From Penicillium oxalicum (Eukaryota > Ascomycota > Eurotiomycetes > Eurotiales > Aspergillaceae): DNA of 26,548 nucleotides. The position numbers were made by a program, and so were the translations under genes. Shown piece after piece: positions 1 through 9,529 of this stretch (position 1 is its first letter; every line of letters starts with the position of its first letter). Location of the stretch: positions 1 to 26,548 of the forward strand of contig NW_026088296.1 of NCBI RefSeq assembly GCF_001723175.1, in the 5' to 3' direction. The notes beneath the pieces are model-generated. The model ran no database searches and was not told the DNA's origin. It worked only from the letters and a program-made list of their open reading frames with translations.

Positions 1-54
1 GCTTGCGCCACTTAAGCTTAAATTAAGACTGTCTACCAATTCCAGCACTCGGAT
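1..54 (-). tRNA. trnL(uaa): tRNA-Leu(UAA), 5' part
   Basis: This is the 5' part of a tRNA whose 3' part is at the other end of the window. Read on the minus strand it gives the acceptor 5' strand, U8, the D arm, and a perfect anticodon stem CTTAA/TTAAG around loop TTTAAGC (anticodon UAA). The variable and T arms continue across the window join, so the molecule is circular. The outermost acceptor pair is an A-A mismatch, so the exact end is uncertain by a base. Confidence 0.9.
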
Positions 55-58
55 TATA

Positions 59-131
59 TAAGACTAAAATGACTTGAACATTTACTCAAACCATCATGAG
101 TGGTTCGCTTTACCGATTAAGCTATAGTCTT
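59..131 (-). tRNA. trnM: tRNA-Met(CAU), probably elongator
   Basis: The acceptor AAGACUA/UAGUCUU is perfect and the anticodon stem AACCA/TGGTT encloses loop CTCATGA (CAU). It is one of three CAU tRNAs in the genome. It starts with A rather than the U1 seen in the initiator-like copy next door, so an elongator or an AUA-reading Ile role fits better. Confidence 0.88.
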
Positions 132-134
132 TGG

Positions 135-205
135 TTGCGGACTTAGGGGTTGCACCTAAATTTTATGGGCATGAGCCATATATGTTACTATTACATTAAC
201 CCGCA
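135..205 (-). tRNA. trnfM: tRNA-Met(CAU), probably initiator
   Basis: The tRNA begins UGCGGGU, as fungal mitochondrial initiator tRNAs do. The anticodon stem TATGG/CCATA encloses CTCATGC (CAU). The discriminator base is A. It lies 3 bases from trnV in the rnl-to-cox1 tRNA cluster. The initiator assignment rests on the first base pair and likeness to fungal initiators; the CAU anticodon itself is certain. Confidence 0.85.
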
Positions 206-207
206 TT

Positions 208-280
208 TAAGAGATAGGTGACTTGAACACCTGACCTTTCGCGTGTAAAGCGACAGCTCTACCAACTGAGCTAATCTCTT
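208..280 (-). tRNA. trnV: tRNA-Val(UAC)
   Basis: The acceptor AAGAGAU/AUCUCUU is perfect with discriminator A. D stem GCUC/GAGC is present and the anticodon loop TTTACAC gives UAC. The outermost anticodon-stem pair is mismatched. It lies two bases from trnE. Confidence 0.9.
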
Positions 281-282
281 TC

Positions 283-355
283 CAACCCAAGGGAGAATTT
301 GAACTCCCGCACTAACAGTGAAAATGTTATGTCTTAACCAGATTCCCATTGGGTC
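283..355 (-). tRNA. trnE: tRNA-Glu(UUC)
   Basis: The acceptor GACCCAA/UUGGGUU has one G-U pair. Anticodon stem TAACA/TGTTA encloses TTTTCAC (UUC), and a clear T arm with loop TTCAAAT is present. It is separated from trnT by about 170 bases of AT-rich spacer holding repeated ACAATATAGGT motifs. Confidence 0.9.
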
Positions 356-365
356 TATATAATAT

Positions 366-486
366 GTATATATACCTATATTGTAGGTATATATAATTTT
401 TATAATACATATATTATATTATACCTATATTGCATATTATAAAGGTATATCTATATTGTAATATATAATATATACCTATATTGTAT
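366..486 (-). promoter_or_regulatory. Cluster of four ACAATATAGGT-like motifs
   Basis: The spacer between trnT and trnE holds four copies or near-copies of the coding-strand motif ACAATATAGGT (about 374-385, 423-434, 451-460, 474-485), all in the same orientation as the genes. The first lies in a hairpin whose arms read TATATACCTA and TAGGTATATA around a 5-base loop. The same motif sits directly upstream of rnl and rns, so a promoter or RNA-processing role for the downstream tRNA cluster and cox1 is an inference. Nothing else coding is visible here. Confidence 0.4.
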
Positions 487-527
487 TATATTTTATAATA
501 TATAATAATAGTAGTTAATATTGTATT

Positions 528-598
528 AGCCTAATGCAAGTATCGCACTCACTTCTACCGATTACAAAACGGTTGCATTACTTTTATGCTAAAAAGGC
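528..598 (-). tRNA. trnT: tRNA-Thr(UGU)
   Basis: D stem GCAT/ATGC and anticodon loop TTTGTAA (UGU) on stem ACCGT/TCGGT are visible. The acceptor GCCUUUU/AUUAGGC has two U-U mismatches. It is the first tRNA after the rnl 3' end, as in Eurotiomycete mitochondrial genomes. Confidence 0.85.
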
Positions 599-1141
599 GT
601 TTTTTAATGATATGAAAAAATAACTAGTATATTAAAAATAATTAGTACTTTATATCTAAAAATGTTTTCATTCTTACAACTAAAGCCTATAAATTGTTAA
701 AAACAATTAATCTCGTAGTGTTCTACTACGTATAAAAGTATCATAAAGTTTGCTTCGCGTTTAGATGCTTTCAACACTTATCTTTAACTGATGTAGCTTT
801 CCTGCCATGCCTATGAGATCAAATACTTAAGTATAAGCATTTAGTTATATTCATTTATTACGCGATAAATGTAATATAAATCATAAACAACAGGTAAACC
901 AGAGATCAATATACCCAACTCCTTTCGTACGAAGGGGCTCTCTTTAATCTATAGAAGATAGAAACCATACTGCCCCCAAACCATACTGTCTCACGACGTA
1001 TTAAACCCAGCTCATGTAGCTCTTTAATCGACGAACAGTCGAACCCTTCATGATTTCTGCATGCATGAGGATGAGCTAAGCCGACATCGAGGTGCCAAAC
1101 CGCGCAGTCAATTTGTACTCTCTTGCGCAAATTAGCCTGTT

Positions 1142-2816
1142 CAATTTATGTTATCATAAAAGATTATTCTTTTATTTCCATTTTTCTCAAAATGGTTCAG
1201 ACTATTTCATCATCTTTATTAACTAATTTTTGGAATGGATATTTGATATATAAATATTTTTATTATTAAGTACCACTTACTCAACCTTTTACTCCAAAAG
1301 CTCCAACACGTGAAGTAGAGTTTATTACGGTACGTTGTAAATTAGCTTTAAAATTACCTCTTAAAACTGGTGTTGAATAACCTTTAATAGAAGAATAAGC
1401 ATTTTCTAGATTTCCTTTATATTTAGTTCTACGTTGAGATCTTGAAGCAGAGAAACGTTTAGTTAATCTACCAGCAGCTTCTAATCTTACACCTGATACT
1501 CTTTTATATTTTATATTATCTAATATAATTTTTTTCAAGTATTTTGTATTTGTTTTTTTTTGCTGCACTAAATTATTAGTATCTAAATTATTAATATTAA
1601 ATAATTTTATTGATTTTTTAACTAATTTAATATTTTTTATTTTTGCTTTTCTTATTAAAACTTTAAGGTATCTTAACACATTTCTTTTTTTCTTTAATTT
1701 TAATTCTAATGGTTGTGTGTAAATATTACTATTAAAATAAAAATATTTTAAATTTATTATATTAAATTCAACATTTTTATTATAAATCTTTTTTATTAAA
1801 CTTATTAAACCTTGTAAATATGAATTTTCAAATTTAGCTTTATTAATATAAAGTATTTGTTTATAATACATATAATATATTAATCTTTTTAAGCTTTTTT
1901 TTATAAATCTATTATAATAAATATTTCGTATTGAGTATATATTTAAGTTATATTTTGGTAATACACTTGCTAATATAGTACTTTTTTCTTTTTGTTGATT
2001 TAATATATTTAAACCTACATTTCTTATTAATTTTAATTTTCTTATAAATCTAGCTTTTGAAAATAATATTGTGTATCTTTTTTTTAGTTTTAATAAATAA
2101 TTAAGTTTTTGTCTATTATATACATATAATGTAATATTAACTTTATCATTAGTGTGTTTAAATTCACCATCACTAATAAATATTCTATTAGTTGATATTT
2201 TTCTATATCTACGACGTAATCTTTCTTTTCTTAATAAAGATTCTAGTTCCAAATGATATGAATTAAAGTATCCTTTAATTAATTTCATAACAAATTTACT
2301 TTTAATAGGTATTAAACTTATAGCATTTTTATTATAAGTATATACACTACTTTTTCAATTTCTTACTGCAGGAATTAAGTCTTTATTGTATATAGTTACG
2401 TTAGAATTATTTAATGATTTTTTTTTATATGTATTATTTAATTTTGATTTTATAATATTTAACATATTTACTTTGTATATTAAAATATTAATATAATTAA
2501 TTAATTATATAATATTAAAGCTTGATAAACAAGTCTATTACATTATTATTATTATTATAATAATTATTATACTGATAAATAATAAAGAATTAAATCTTTA
2601 AATTTAGTTAATAAAGATGTTGGGCATTAAAAAAGGATTATTGTTAGCTATACTCACCTTTTAGTCGTTGAACGTCCTTATTTAAATTTATCTTTAAGAT
2701 AAATATCTGCTTAAAATAAGTTTCGCTTCAAATACACATAAATAATATAAGTTGTCTTTGAAATTTACCCAATATATTACCAATATTTTATAATATTGGA
2801 GGACTCACAGTTATAA
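1142..2816 (-). mobile_element. Group I intron in rnl (mL2450-type) hosting rps3
   Basis: The 5' exon ends in CTAGGGAT and the 3' exon resumes with AACAGGCTAATTT, the classic insertion point in LSU domain V. The intron is 1675 bases, follows a U and ends in G, as group I introns do. The R element GTTCAACGACTAAAAGG is at about 2659-2674 and the S-like element GAAATAGTCTGAACC at about 1193-1207. rps3 lies between them, that is, in the P8 loop. No homing endonuclease is present. It is the only intron found in this genome; splicing may depend on host maturation factors. Confidence 0.88.
1266..2465 (-). CDS. rps3: Ribosomal protein S3, intron-encoded (rps3, older name S5)
   Basis: 399 codons plus TAA encode a very basic Lys/Asn/Ile/Leu-rich protein of the mitochondrial small subunit. 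The start at 2465 opens the longest frame in code 4; it includes the segment [15 protein letters not shown], typical of the N-terminus of fungal intron-encoded Rps3, in which Trp is TGA. A standard-code reading would wrongly start at an internal Met near 2288. The C-terminus has the S3-like motif [16 protein letters not shown]. At the 3' end the codon at 1281-1283 is TGA (Trp), so five more residues (WVSGT) follow before TAA. It has no intein, frameshift or endonuclease domain. It lies wholly inside the rnl group I intron and must be expressed from the rnl transcript or the free intron. Confidence 0.9.
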
Positions 2817-5336
2817 ATCCCTAGCGTAACTTTTTCTATAATCCAAGACCTTTCCTTAATGCATCTTGTGATCATATGCCCCGCTTACGCGACTGATAGA
2901 CTCGTAGGTCAAACAGTAAAGCAAGATTAAGCCATTAAACTTTTAAAGTATATATAAATATCATATTAATATTGACAAATACAATATTAATATAACAAAA
3001 AACTTTTAAATATTAAAGTTTAAAATACATCTATTCACCATATAGTTAAAATCTTACTTAAAATAAAAATAAATATAGAATTTAATCGAATAGTAACTGT
3101 ATAAATATAAAAATAAATATAACAAATTAAAATATTTGTATATAAATATACAAATTTACAATATGAACTTTGGATATACCCAGGTACTTTTTGTGGGATC
3201 TGTGCCCCGCATAAACTGCCTCCCAATCATCAAGAGATATAATAGGATACGAATAAAGGTGTTTCATTGTTATCATACAACTACCTTATACACTATAAAT
3301 CATCCTAAATTTGTACTCTTGTAATTAGTAACAGTAAAGCTGCATAGGGTCTTCTCGTCTATCTAGAGGTAAACAGTATCTGCACTGCTATTCCAATTTC
3401 ACTGAGACAATCATCGAGACAGCTGTTGTATCGTTAAGTCATTCATGCAGGACCGCATTTAACGGCCAAGGTATTTCGCTACCTTAGGACCCTCATAGGT
3501 AAGGCCGCCATTAATCGGGGTGTCCTTCAAAACCTCAGTTAATAACCAAGGTAAATCCGTTACCCAGCCGACATTGGGCAGACATCACACTCAATACTTT
3601 GATTTTTTATCTTTGCAGAGTGCTGTGTTTTTATTAAACAGTCGTACAACATTATTTTATGATTCCTCTTATTATTAATATGATATTTCATCATATATAA
3701 TAATAATGGCCCTCCTTATTCCGAAGGTACAGAGTCAATTTGCCGAGTTCCTTAATGATTGTTCACTCAAACGCCTGTGTATACTCTACTTGCTTACTTG
3801 GGTTAGTTTCTAGGTACGGTGTAATATGTTTCTGATTATATATTTAAAATATAAAACTTTGTAAAAAGTTTTCCTGAACCTTTATTACTTAATAAAGGTT
3901 TTACTTTTTACTCTATTTACAAGAGTATATTATATATCATCAAAATTATCCTTTGATTAATATTCTTAGACACCGGTTTGATATAGAAGCCATAAGCTTA
4001 AGGCGAGGCTAAAAGCCTTTTTCGTTACTCATGTCAGCATTCTCTCTTGGAAATTATTTTGTGTTTTAGTCCAATGAAGTATAATAATACCTACAGGTTA
4101 ACATACTACTAAAACTTAAGATAAAAAGGAACTATTTTTCTTAACCTCGAAAAATTACAAAAGACTTTAGTACTTACTAATTCTTTTTATAATATAAAAA
4201 TAAAAATATTAATACTAATACTAACACTAATATTTTTATATTATACCTCTACCCCTTAATTTACTTTTTTTTAGAAATATAAATTTACTTTTTTATCCAA
4301 TGTTCCGCTACCCCACATATTATGTGTACAAGGTTTCGGTATATTATTTTAGATCCGTTAAATTTTCGGCGTTTTCTCCTAATTATTTAATCAGTGCTCT
4401 GTTACGAGGTCTTCAAAAAATGGCAGCTTCTAAGCCTATTTCCTGATTGTTTTAAAAGAAAACATCCTTAATTTCACTTAACAATAATTTTGGAACCTTA
4501 ACTCTTGTTCTGGGCTGTTTCCCTTTAGACATACAACCTTATCGCACTATGTCCGATTATTTAACATTCATCTTTGCCCTTCCGAGTGCAAATACTCTCC
4601 GGTAAAGTCGCTACAACCCCCCGATGTTGACAAATACCTATGGTATTGTCCGAGATCACAGTTCTGTACCTGCTAAGATGTTAATTAAATTACCTACTTA
4701 CATAGGTTTCGCGGAAAACCAGCTATACTAGTCAGTTTTGTCTTTCACTAACTTACCACAATTCCTCGGATATCTTTACAACGATAACCCGTTCGGGCTT
4801 TTACAACCCTGATCATGGTAAGATCACTAGCCTTCGGGTCTAATCCTAGATACTTATTCATTTTTTCATAATTGGTTTATCTAAGCAAATATATAATAAT
4901 ATTATATTACATGCTTGCATCTAAAATTAACTTGCTGACCCATTATGCAAAAGGTACGCTCTTATTATCTATTTAAAAATTTCACTCGAGCTGCTTATAA
5001 AACTACTATTTCAGTATTTTCCCTCACGGTACTACTACACTATCGCTTATATATTTTCTTTAGCCTTAGAGGAAGGTTCCCCTATATTCAAACAGATTTT
5101 TTCCATTTTAATTTTTTAATAGGCTTTTGTTATTTAGAAGACACCAAATAACAATCTCGTTTGATTTCTTTTCCTAAAGTTACTAAGATATTTCAATTCA
5201 CTTTGTCTAATTATAAGATTTCTCTTTGATTTCTAGTCCTACTTGCTAGATTAATCTTGAAATATATAGCGAACCATCCATAATAGTTTCTTTTTATACT
5301 TGCCTTGATTTCTCAAGATGTATATGATACATATCA

Positions 5337-5348
5337 CCTATATTGTGG
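5337..5348 (-). promoter_or_regulatory. ACAATATAGGT motif at the rnl 5' end
   Basis: The coding strand reads CACAATATAGGTGATA immediately before the start of rnl. The same core occurs just before rns, in the cox1-atp9 spacer and several times after trnT. Position and repetition suggest a transcription start or 5' processing signal; there is no experimental support in the sequence itself. Confidence 0.4.
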
Positions 5349-5384
5349 AATATTTTTTTTTTATTTAATATATATACATATATT

Positions 5385-5456
5385 TCAGGTTATTATGATT
5401 CGAACATAAACAATCTCCAACCCAAATGAAGCGACCAACCACCGGACACTAACCTG
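5385..5456 (-). tRNA. trnP: tRNA-Pro(UGG)
   Basis: Perfect acceptor CAGGUUA/UAACCUG with discriminator A. Anticodon stem CTTCA/TGGAG encloses TTTGGGT (UGG), and the T arm is TTATG/CATAA. Position 8 is G rather than the usual U. Last tRNA before rnl. Confidence 0.9.
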
Positions 5457-5509
5457 TAATTTTTACATAATTATAATTTTTATTTTAATTTTCCCCTTTT
5501 TATAGGTAT

Positions 5510-5595
5510 CAGAGAGTATATGATTCGAACATATGAAAGTTTTTATCCTTAGCTAGACTCAAGCTAGCCGCCTTAAACCACTCAGCCAACTCTCT
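5510..5595 (-). tRNA. trnS(uga): tRNA-Ser(UGA)
   Basis: Perfect acceptor AGAGAGU/ACUCUCU. Anticodon stem GCTAG/CTAGC encloses CTTGAGT (UGA). A long variable arm typical of class II tRNAs brings it to 86 nt. Confidence 0.92.
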
Positions 5596-5603
5596 TTTTT
5601 TTT

Positions 5604-5675
5604 TGATTCTTCAGTGACTCGAACACTGAACATATCCTTATCAAGAATACACTTTACCAGTTAAGTTAAAGAACC
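5604..5675 (-). tRNA. trnI: tRNA-Ile(GAU)
   Basis: Acceptor GGUUCUU/AAGAAUC, anticodon stem TATTC/GGATA around TTGATAA (GAU), T stem CAGTG/CACTG. It can read AUU and AUC but not AUA without help, which matters for the three CAU tRNAs. Confidence 0.9.
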
Positions 5676-5699
5676 AATAGATAAAATAAATATTATATT

Positions 5700-5771
5700 C
5701 AAGAGCACTTAGATTTGAACTAAGAAATATAAGGTTGAAGCTTACAGTTTTGCCTATTAAACTATGCTCTT
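5700..5771 (-). tRNA. trnW: tRNA-Trp(UCA), reads UGA
   Basis: Perfect acceptor AAGAGCA/UGCUCUU. Anticodon stem GTAAG/CTTAT encloses CTTCAAC, giving anticodon UCA. This decodes UGA as Trp and explains the many in-frame TGA codons in the protein genes. Confidence 0.93.
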
Positions 5772-5852
5772 CGGAAAAGAGATGAATCGAACATCTAAGT
5801 GTTAAAACACAATATTTAGCAAATATCTTACCCTACCAATAGCAACTTTTCC
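5772..5852 (-). tRNA. trnS(gcu): tRNA-Ser(GCU)
   Basis: Acceptor begins GGAAAAG and ends CUUUUCC. Anticodon stem GATAT/ATATT encloses TTGCTAA (GCU), followed by an enlarged variable arm. It directly abuts trnW. Confidence 0.9.
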
Positions 5853-5887
5853 TTTAGATATTTATATAATTAATTTTAACTTAAATA

Positions 5888-5960
5888 CGGGTTAGGCCGG
5901 CCTCGATCCGGCATCTATTTTCTCGACAAGAAAACCCTTTACCAATTAAGTTACTAACCC
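5888..5960 (-). tRNA. trnD: tRNA-Asp(GUC)
   Basis: Acceptor GGGUUAG/CUAACCC. Anticodon stem TTTTC/GAAAA encloses TTGTCGA (GUC). The T stem is GC-rich (GCCGG/CCGGC), unusual in this A+T-rich genome. Confidence 0.92.
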
Positions 5961-5972
5961 TAAATATTTATA

Positions 5973-6043
5973 TACGGCTAGTCGAATTCGAATCGACACG
6001 CTTTACTTGGAAGGTAAACAGTCTACCATTAACTTATAGCCAT
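5973..6043 (-). tRNA. trnG(ucc): tRNA-Gly(UCC)
   Basis: Acceptor AUGGCUA/UAGCCGU, anticodon stem TTTAC/GTAAA around CTTCCAA (UCC), T arm GTCGA/TCGAC. Its 5' half is nearly identical to the neighbouring Gly tRNA, pointing to an old tandem duplication. Confidence 0.9.
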
Positions 6044-6073
6044 AAAATAAAAATTAACTTAAAATATACTAAT

Positions 6074-6144
6074 TATGACTAGCTGAATTCGAATCAGCAC
6101 ATCTTATATGGTAAATAAGCAGTCTACCATTAACTTATAGTCAT
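6074..6144 (-). tRNA. trnG(acc): tRNA-Gly(ACC)
   Basis: Perfect acceptor AUGACUA/UAGUCAU. Anticodon stem CTTAT/ATAAG encloses TTACCAT, so the anticodon is ACC, with A at position 34. The first 25 bases differ from trnG(UCC) at one site. The KGGDSWISP tRNA block with two Gly tRNAs is usual for Eurotiomycetes. Confidence 0.87.
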
Positions 6145-6166
6145 TAATATATATATATATATTTTT

Positions 6167-6238
6167 TAAGACTTATGGGATTTGAACCCATATTATAATG
6201 ATTAAAAGTCACATGTTTTACCATTAAACTAAAGTCTC
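6167..6238 (-). tRNA. trnK: tRNA-Lys(UUU)
   Basis: Acceptor GAGACUU/AAGUCUU, anticodon loop CTTTTAA (UUU) on a weak stem with G-U and U-U pairs, and a clear T arm TGGG/CCCA. It follows the cox3 stop by about 38 bases. Confidence 0.87.
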
Positions 6239-6276
6239 TTACCCTTTTATATGGGTCATATATTATTTATTTATTT

Positions 6277-7082
6277 CTAATAACCTCAGTAGTATACTGA
6301 AATATATAAGAATAATCAAACTACGTCTACAAAATGTCAGTATAATATACCAGATTCGTAACCTAAGTGGTGGTGATCTGTTAAATGGTATGCTGTCATA
6401 CGTCATAATCCTACAGCTAAGAATGCTGTTCCTATTATAACGTGTAGACCGTGGAATCCTGTTCCAAAATAGAAACATGATCCATATACACTATCAGAAA
6501 TAGTGAAAGAAGATACTGAGTACTCAACACCTTGGAATATTGTAAATATTACAGCTAATATTATTGTAACCACTGTTCCGTATAAAGCTCCTTTTCTATT
6601 ACCTTGTATTAATGAATGGTGAGCATATGTAATTGTTACACCAATGATATAATAATAATATAGTATTTAAAGTAACTCAAAAGGATTTACTGCTTGTATA
6701 CCTAATGGGGGTCATTGTGCACCTAATTCTACACTAGGTGAGATAGCACTGTGGAAAAATGCTCAGAATATTGCTAAGAAGAAACAAACTTCAGATATAA
6801 TAAATAAACCTACTCCTAAATTTAATCCTTTTTGTACTGCATTTGTATGATTACCTATATATGTACCTTCTGAGATAACATCTCTAAATCATAATCCCAT
6901 AACATACATTACATTAAATATAGCTACTGGCACTAAATATTCAAATCCTTGAAATCCATGCATAAATAAACTGTAGATGTTGTTAATATAAATAGTGAAA
7001 CACTAGTAAATAAAGGTCACGGTGATGGTGAAACTAAATGAAAAGGATGATTTTGAAAATTACTTTTTGATGTATATATCAT
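6277..7082 (-). CDS. cox3: Cytochrome c oxidase subunit 3 (frame broken as written)
   Basis: Subunit III of complex IV, a polytopic inner-membrane protein. The start [20 protein letters not shown] and end [16 protein letters not shown] are clear, with [19 protein letters not shown] and AFFHSA in the middle. The 806-base span is not a multiple of 3. A base is missing near 6964 (between VYL and MHGFQG), and 6645-6672, around the expected FELPLLNT segment, has a loss of about four bases and a gain of one, giving an in-frame TAA. Filling these would give the usual length of about 269 residues. nad6 ends 42 bases upstream; trnK follows. Identity is certain; the integrity of the sequence is not. 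Confidence 0.93.
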
Positions 7083-7124
7083 ATTTTTAATTTTTTATTA
7101 TTGCTCAAATTATTCTTATCTTTA

Positions 7125-7775
7125 TTATTTTTGTTTTATAGTTATTACTATAGCTCCTACCATACCTAGTAATAAAATAATTGAACTTATTATTAATCAT
7201 ATTGAGTAACTTGTATACATTATATTACCTATACTAGCTATATGAGTAGGTTCTATTAATGAACTATCTCATCCATTACTACTTGCATAACCTATTTGTT
7301 GTTTTAAATCAGCCAAATTAAAAATTTGATTATCTAATTGTACATTATATACTTCTGAAAATGAATTTGATCCTAAAGATATTATAGCACTATCTCCTAA
7401 ACTTGAAGGTAATACTTGTCCTATTATATAATAAAATAATAAAACTGTTAACATAGCTAAAGGTATATCATTATTAGTTTCATTTAAAAGTTCAGATATT
7501 CTAATGTTAATTAACATTAATATGAAAAGAAATAATATAGATATTGCACCTACATATACTAAAATATATGCTAAACCCATAAAATTATAACCTATTAATA
7601 CTAATAAACCAGCTATATTTACAAATAAACCTATTAAAAATAATACAGATACTACAGGATTTCTACTTATTATAGTAAGTACACCTAATAATATAGAAAC
7701 TATATAGATAATATCTATTAATTCTATTCTAAATCCATTTGTAATATAATCATTTAATAAAAAAATATTGTTCAT
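7125..7775 (-). CDS. nad6: NADH dehydrogenase subunit 6
   Basis: Complex I membrane-arm subunit. One open frame of 216 codons in code 4, start ATG at 7775 and stop TAA, with several hydrophobic helices. The typical Nad6 segment YILVYVGAISILFLFILML is present, as is the N-terminal NPVVSVLFLIGLF. A TGA codon at 7269-7271 (Trp) would split it under the standard code; the C-terminal helix IIXSSIILLLGMVGAIV-like segment follows it. No frame break, in contrast with cox3 next to it. trnY lies 80 bases upstream and the cox3 start 42 bases downstream. Confidence 0.94.
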
Positions 7776-7855
7776 AAAAAAAAATTTTTTAAATCTATCA
7801 ATGTATTATATAACAATATAAAATATCAAGATAGGATTAGAATATTAATCTAATT

Positions 7856-7938
7856 AGGAAGAAAAGGAATCGAACCTTCGACGGCCTATAGCCATTGAGT
7901 TTACAGCTCAACCCGTAAACCAACAAACGGACCCTTCC
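7856..7938 (-). tRNA. trnY: tRNA-Tyr(GUA)
   Basis: Acceptor GGAAGGG/UUCUUCC, anticodon stem TTGAG/CTCAA around CTGTAAA (GUA), long variable arm, T arm AAGG/CCTT. It lies between rns and nad6, as in Eurotiomycetes. Confidence 0.9.
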
Positions 7939-7942
7939 TTAT

Positions 7943-7998
7943 ATCTTTTTCCTGGATTCGAACCAGTTGGAAATAATTCCAATTTGCCTTTTAAAGAT
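7943..7998 (-). ncRNA. 56-nt tRNA-like element 3' of rns
   Basis: The two ends pair as an acceptor-like stem (AUCUUU/AAAGAU). The 3' side has a textbook T arm CTGG-TTCGAAT-CCAG. In the middle is a perfect 6-bp hairpin TTGGAA/TTCCAA with a 4-base loop, too small for a normal anticodon loop, and there is no D arm. It lies between the rns 3' end and trnY. It may be a decayed tRNA or a tRNA-like processing signal that frees the rns 3' end. No amino acid can be assigned. Confidence 0.45.
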
Positions 7999-8041
7999 TA
8001 TATATATATATAATAATTTATATATATATACATAAATAATT

Positions 8042-9520
8042 TTTTTAATGTTTATACTCCCCGTGCAATTTCCATTACACGAACCTTATTTCGACTTAAC
8101 ACCAATCAAAGTTTTGCATACGAAAACTTTCCTGCATATTTATATACCTAATTATATATAATTTTACACAGAAAAAATCAAACTTACTGCATCTTCTTTT
8201 TTCAGCGCCTGACGAGTGGTTAGTACCTAACTGAGAAAAAATTCACCGTGACGTTGGTGATTCACGATTACTAGTAATTCCTTTTTCATGTAGTCGAGTT
8301 ACAGACTACAATCCATAATATTTCCTTTTTTGGGGATTAGCTCCATTTCACAATATCGCATCCCTTTGTAAAGGCGTATGTGGCACGTCTATAGCCCACA
8401 GCATTTAGGCCATAATGACTTGTCTTAATCCCTATTATCTAGTCTAATGTAGTAGTGAACCACTCTATATAAATAAATAAAGTGAGGGTTTTCGTTAATT
8501 AAAGGAGTTAACCAAATCTCACGACATTAACTAAAGACAGCCATGCAGCGCTTGTAACAATTTTACAAAAATGTTATACAAGCTGTGGTAAGGTTTTTCG
8601 CGGATCATCGAATTAAATAACATACTTCACTACTGGTTTCAGAAACGGTCTAATGATTTCAGTTTATATGTTGCCATAGTACTCTTGAGGTGGAATGCTT
8701 ACACTTTCGTTTATACATTAAATCTTCTCTAATGTATGACATTCATCATTGTCTGCTTGGACTACTAGGGTATCTAATCCTGTTTGCTACCCAAGCCTTC
8801 GTCTCTCAACGTCAGTTATTACATAGAAGGACGCCTTCGCCGTAGTCCAGTCCTCCTGGTATCAAAAAATTATCTCTACTCCAGAAATTCTTCCTTCTCA
8901 TATATAACTCTAGTAAAAAAGTACTCTTTTAGAGTTTAATTTACCGTCTACATACCCTTTAAACCCAATAAAGATAACTAACACTAGCCTCCTACGTATT
9001 ACCGCGACTGCTGGCACGTAGTTTGGTCAAGACTTATAAATAGATTCTGTCATTATATACAATCTATTTAGAATTTTATGCGAATTAATCGCTACTGTAT
9101 TTATACAAATACAATTTCATTCTTCCAAGTTACTGGTTCAGCCTTTCGGCCATTGACCAATATTCCTCACTGCTGTACAAAAAAGCATTGGGTTTTTTTC
9201 AGACCCAATGTGGTCGATCAACTTCCCAGTCACGACTACGGTTACTGCTAGAAAAGTCATTACCTTTCCTACTACTCACCGAGATAAAAATTAACATCTT
9301 AAACCGGATTTTTTTTTTACCTTTATTTATTTATAAGGGATTTTTCCCTTGGTTTAAGGTAACCAATTTATCTTATACTCACCTGTACACCACTACTACT
9401 TAGTTTTAAATAACATAAATATTACTTAAAACCTAATTAGTCGTTCGATTAGCATGTGTCAAGTACTTGGACAGTGTTCAGTTAGAGCCATCATCAAACT
9501 CTCTATAACTTTTTTTTTTG
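8042..9520 (-). rRNA. rns: Small-subunit ribosomal RNA (rns)
   Basis: Mitochondrial SSU rRNA of about 1.48 kb; ends are approximate. Landmarks on the minus strand: the 5' segment AGAGTTTGATGATGGCTC at about 9487-9504; the 530-loop segment CAGTCGCGGTAATACGTAGG near 8990-9012; GGATTAGATACCCTAGTAGT near 8760-8780; and the 3' segment GTTAAGTCGAAATAAGGTTC of the decoding region near 8085-8104. No intron is visible. An ACAATATAGGT motif lies just upstream of the 5' end and a tRNA-like element just beyond the 3' end, so both ends have candidate processing signals. Confidence 0.94.
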
Positions 9521-9529
9521 GTATATAAT

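Larger units (their letters stand above)
630..5335 (-). rRNA. rnl: Large-subunit ribosomal RNA with one intron (rnl)
   Basis: This is the mitochondrial LSU rRNA in two exons: about 2817-5335 (5' exon) and about 630-1141 (3' exon). Both outer ends are approximate. Conserved landmarks on the minus strand include the sarcin-ricin loop CGTACGAAAGGAG near 920-932, the TACGTCGTGAGACAG segment of domain V near 985-1000, the GCATCTAAACGCGAAGC segment of domain VI near 750-770, and CTAGGGAT at the exon junction. A group I intron carrying rps3 interrupts domain V in the peptidyl-transferase region. The 3' end is placed near the GTACTAAT segment at about 640; the 5' end lies just after an ACAATATAGGT motif at 5337-5348. 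trnP is upstream and trnT downstream. Variable domains around 3000-3170 and 4150-4260 are very A+T rich and hold no gene. Confidence 0.93.

Noticed and set aside
906..1130. 74-codon open frame on the minus strand
   Set aside because: It lies wholly in the rnl 3' exon, over conserved domain V and the sarcin-ricin loop; the frame is incidental.
4945..5151. 68-codon plus-strand frame
   Set aside because: It is the antisense of the rnl 5' exon and has no protein-like motif.
9188..9403. 71-codon plus-strand frame
   Set aside because: It is antisense to the rns 5' region, including conserved SSU helices.
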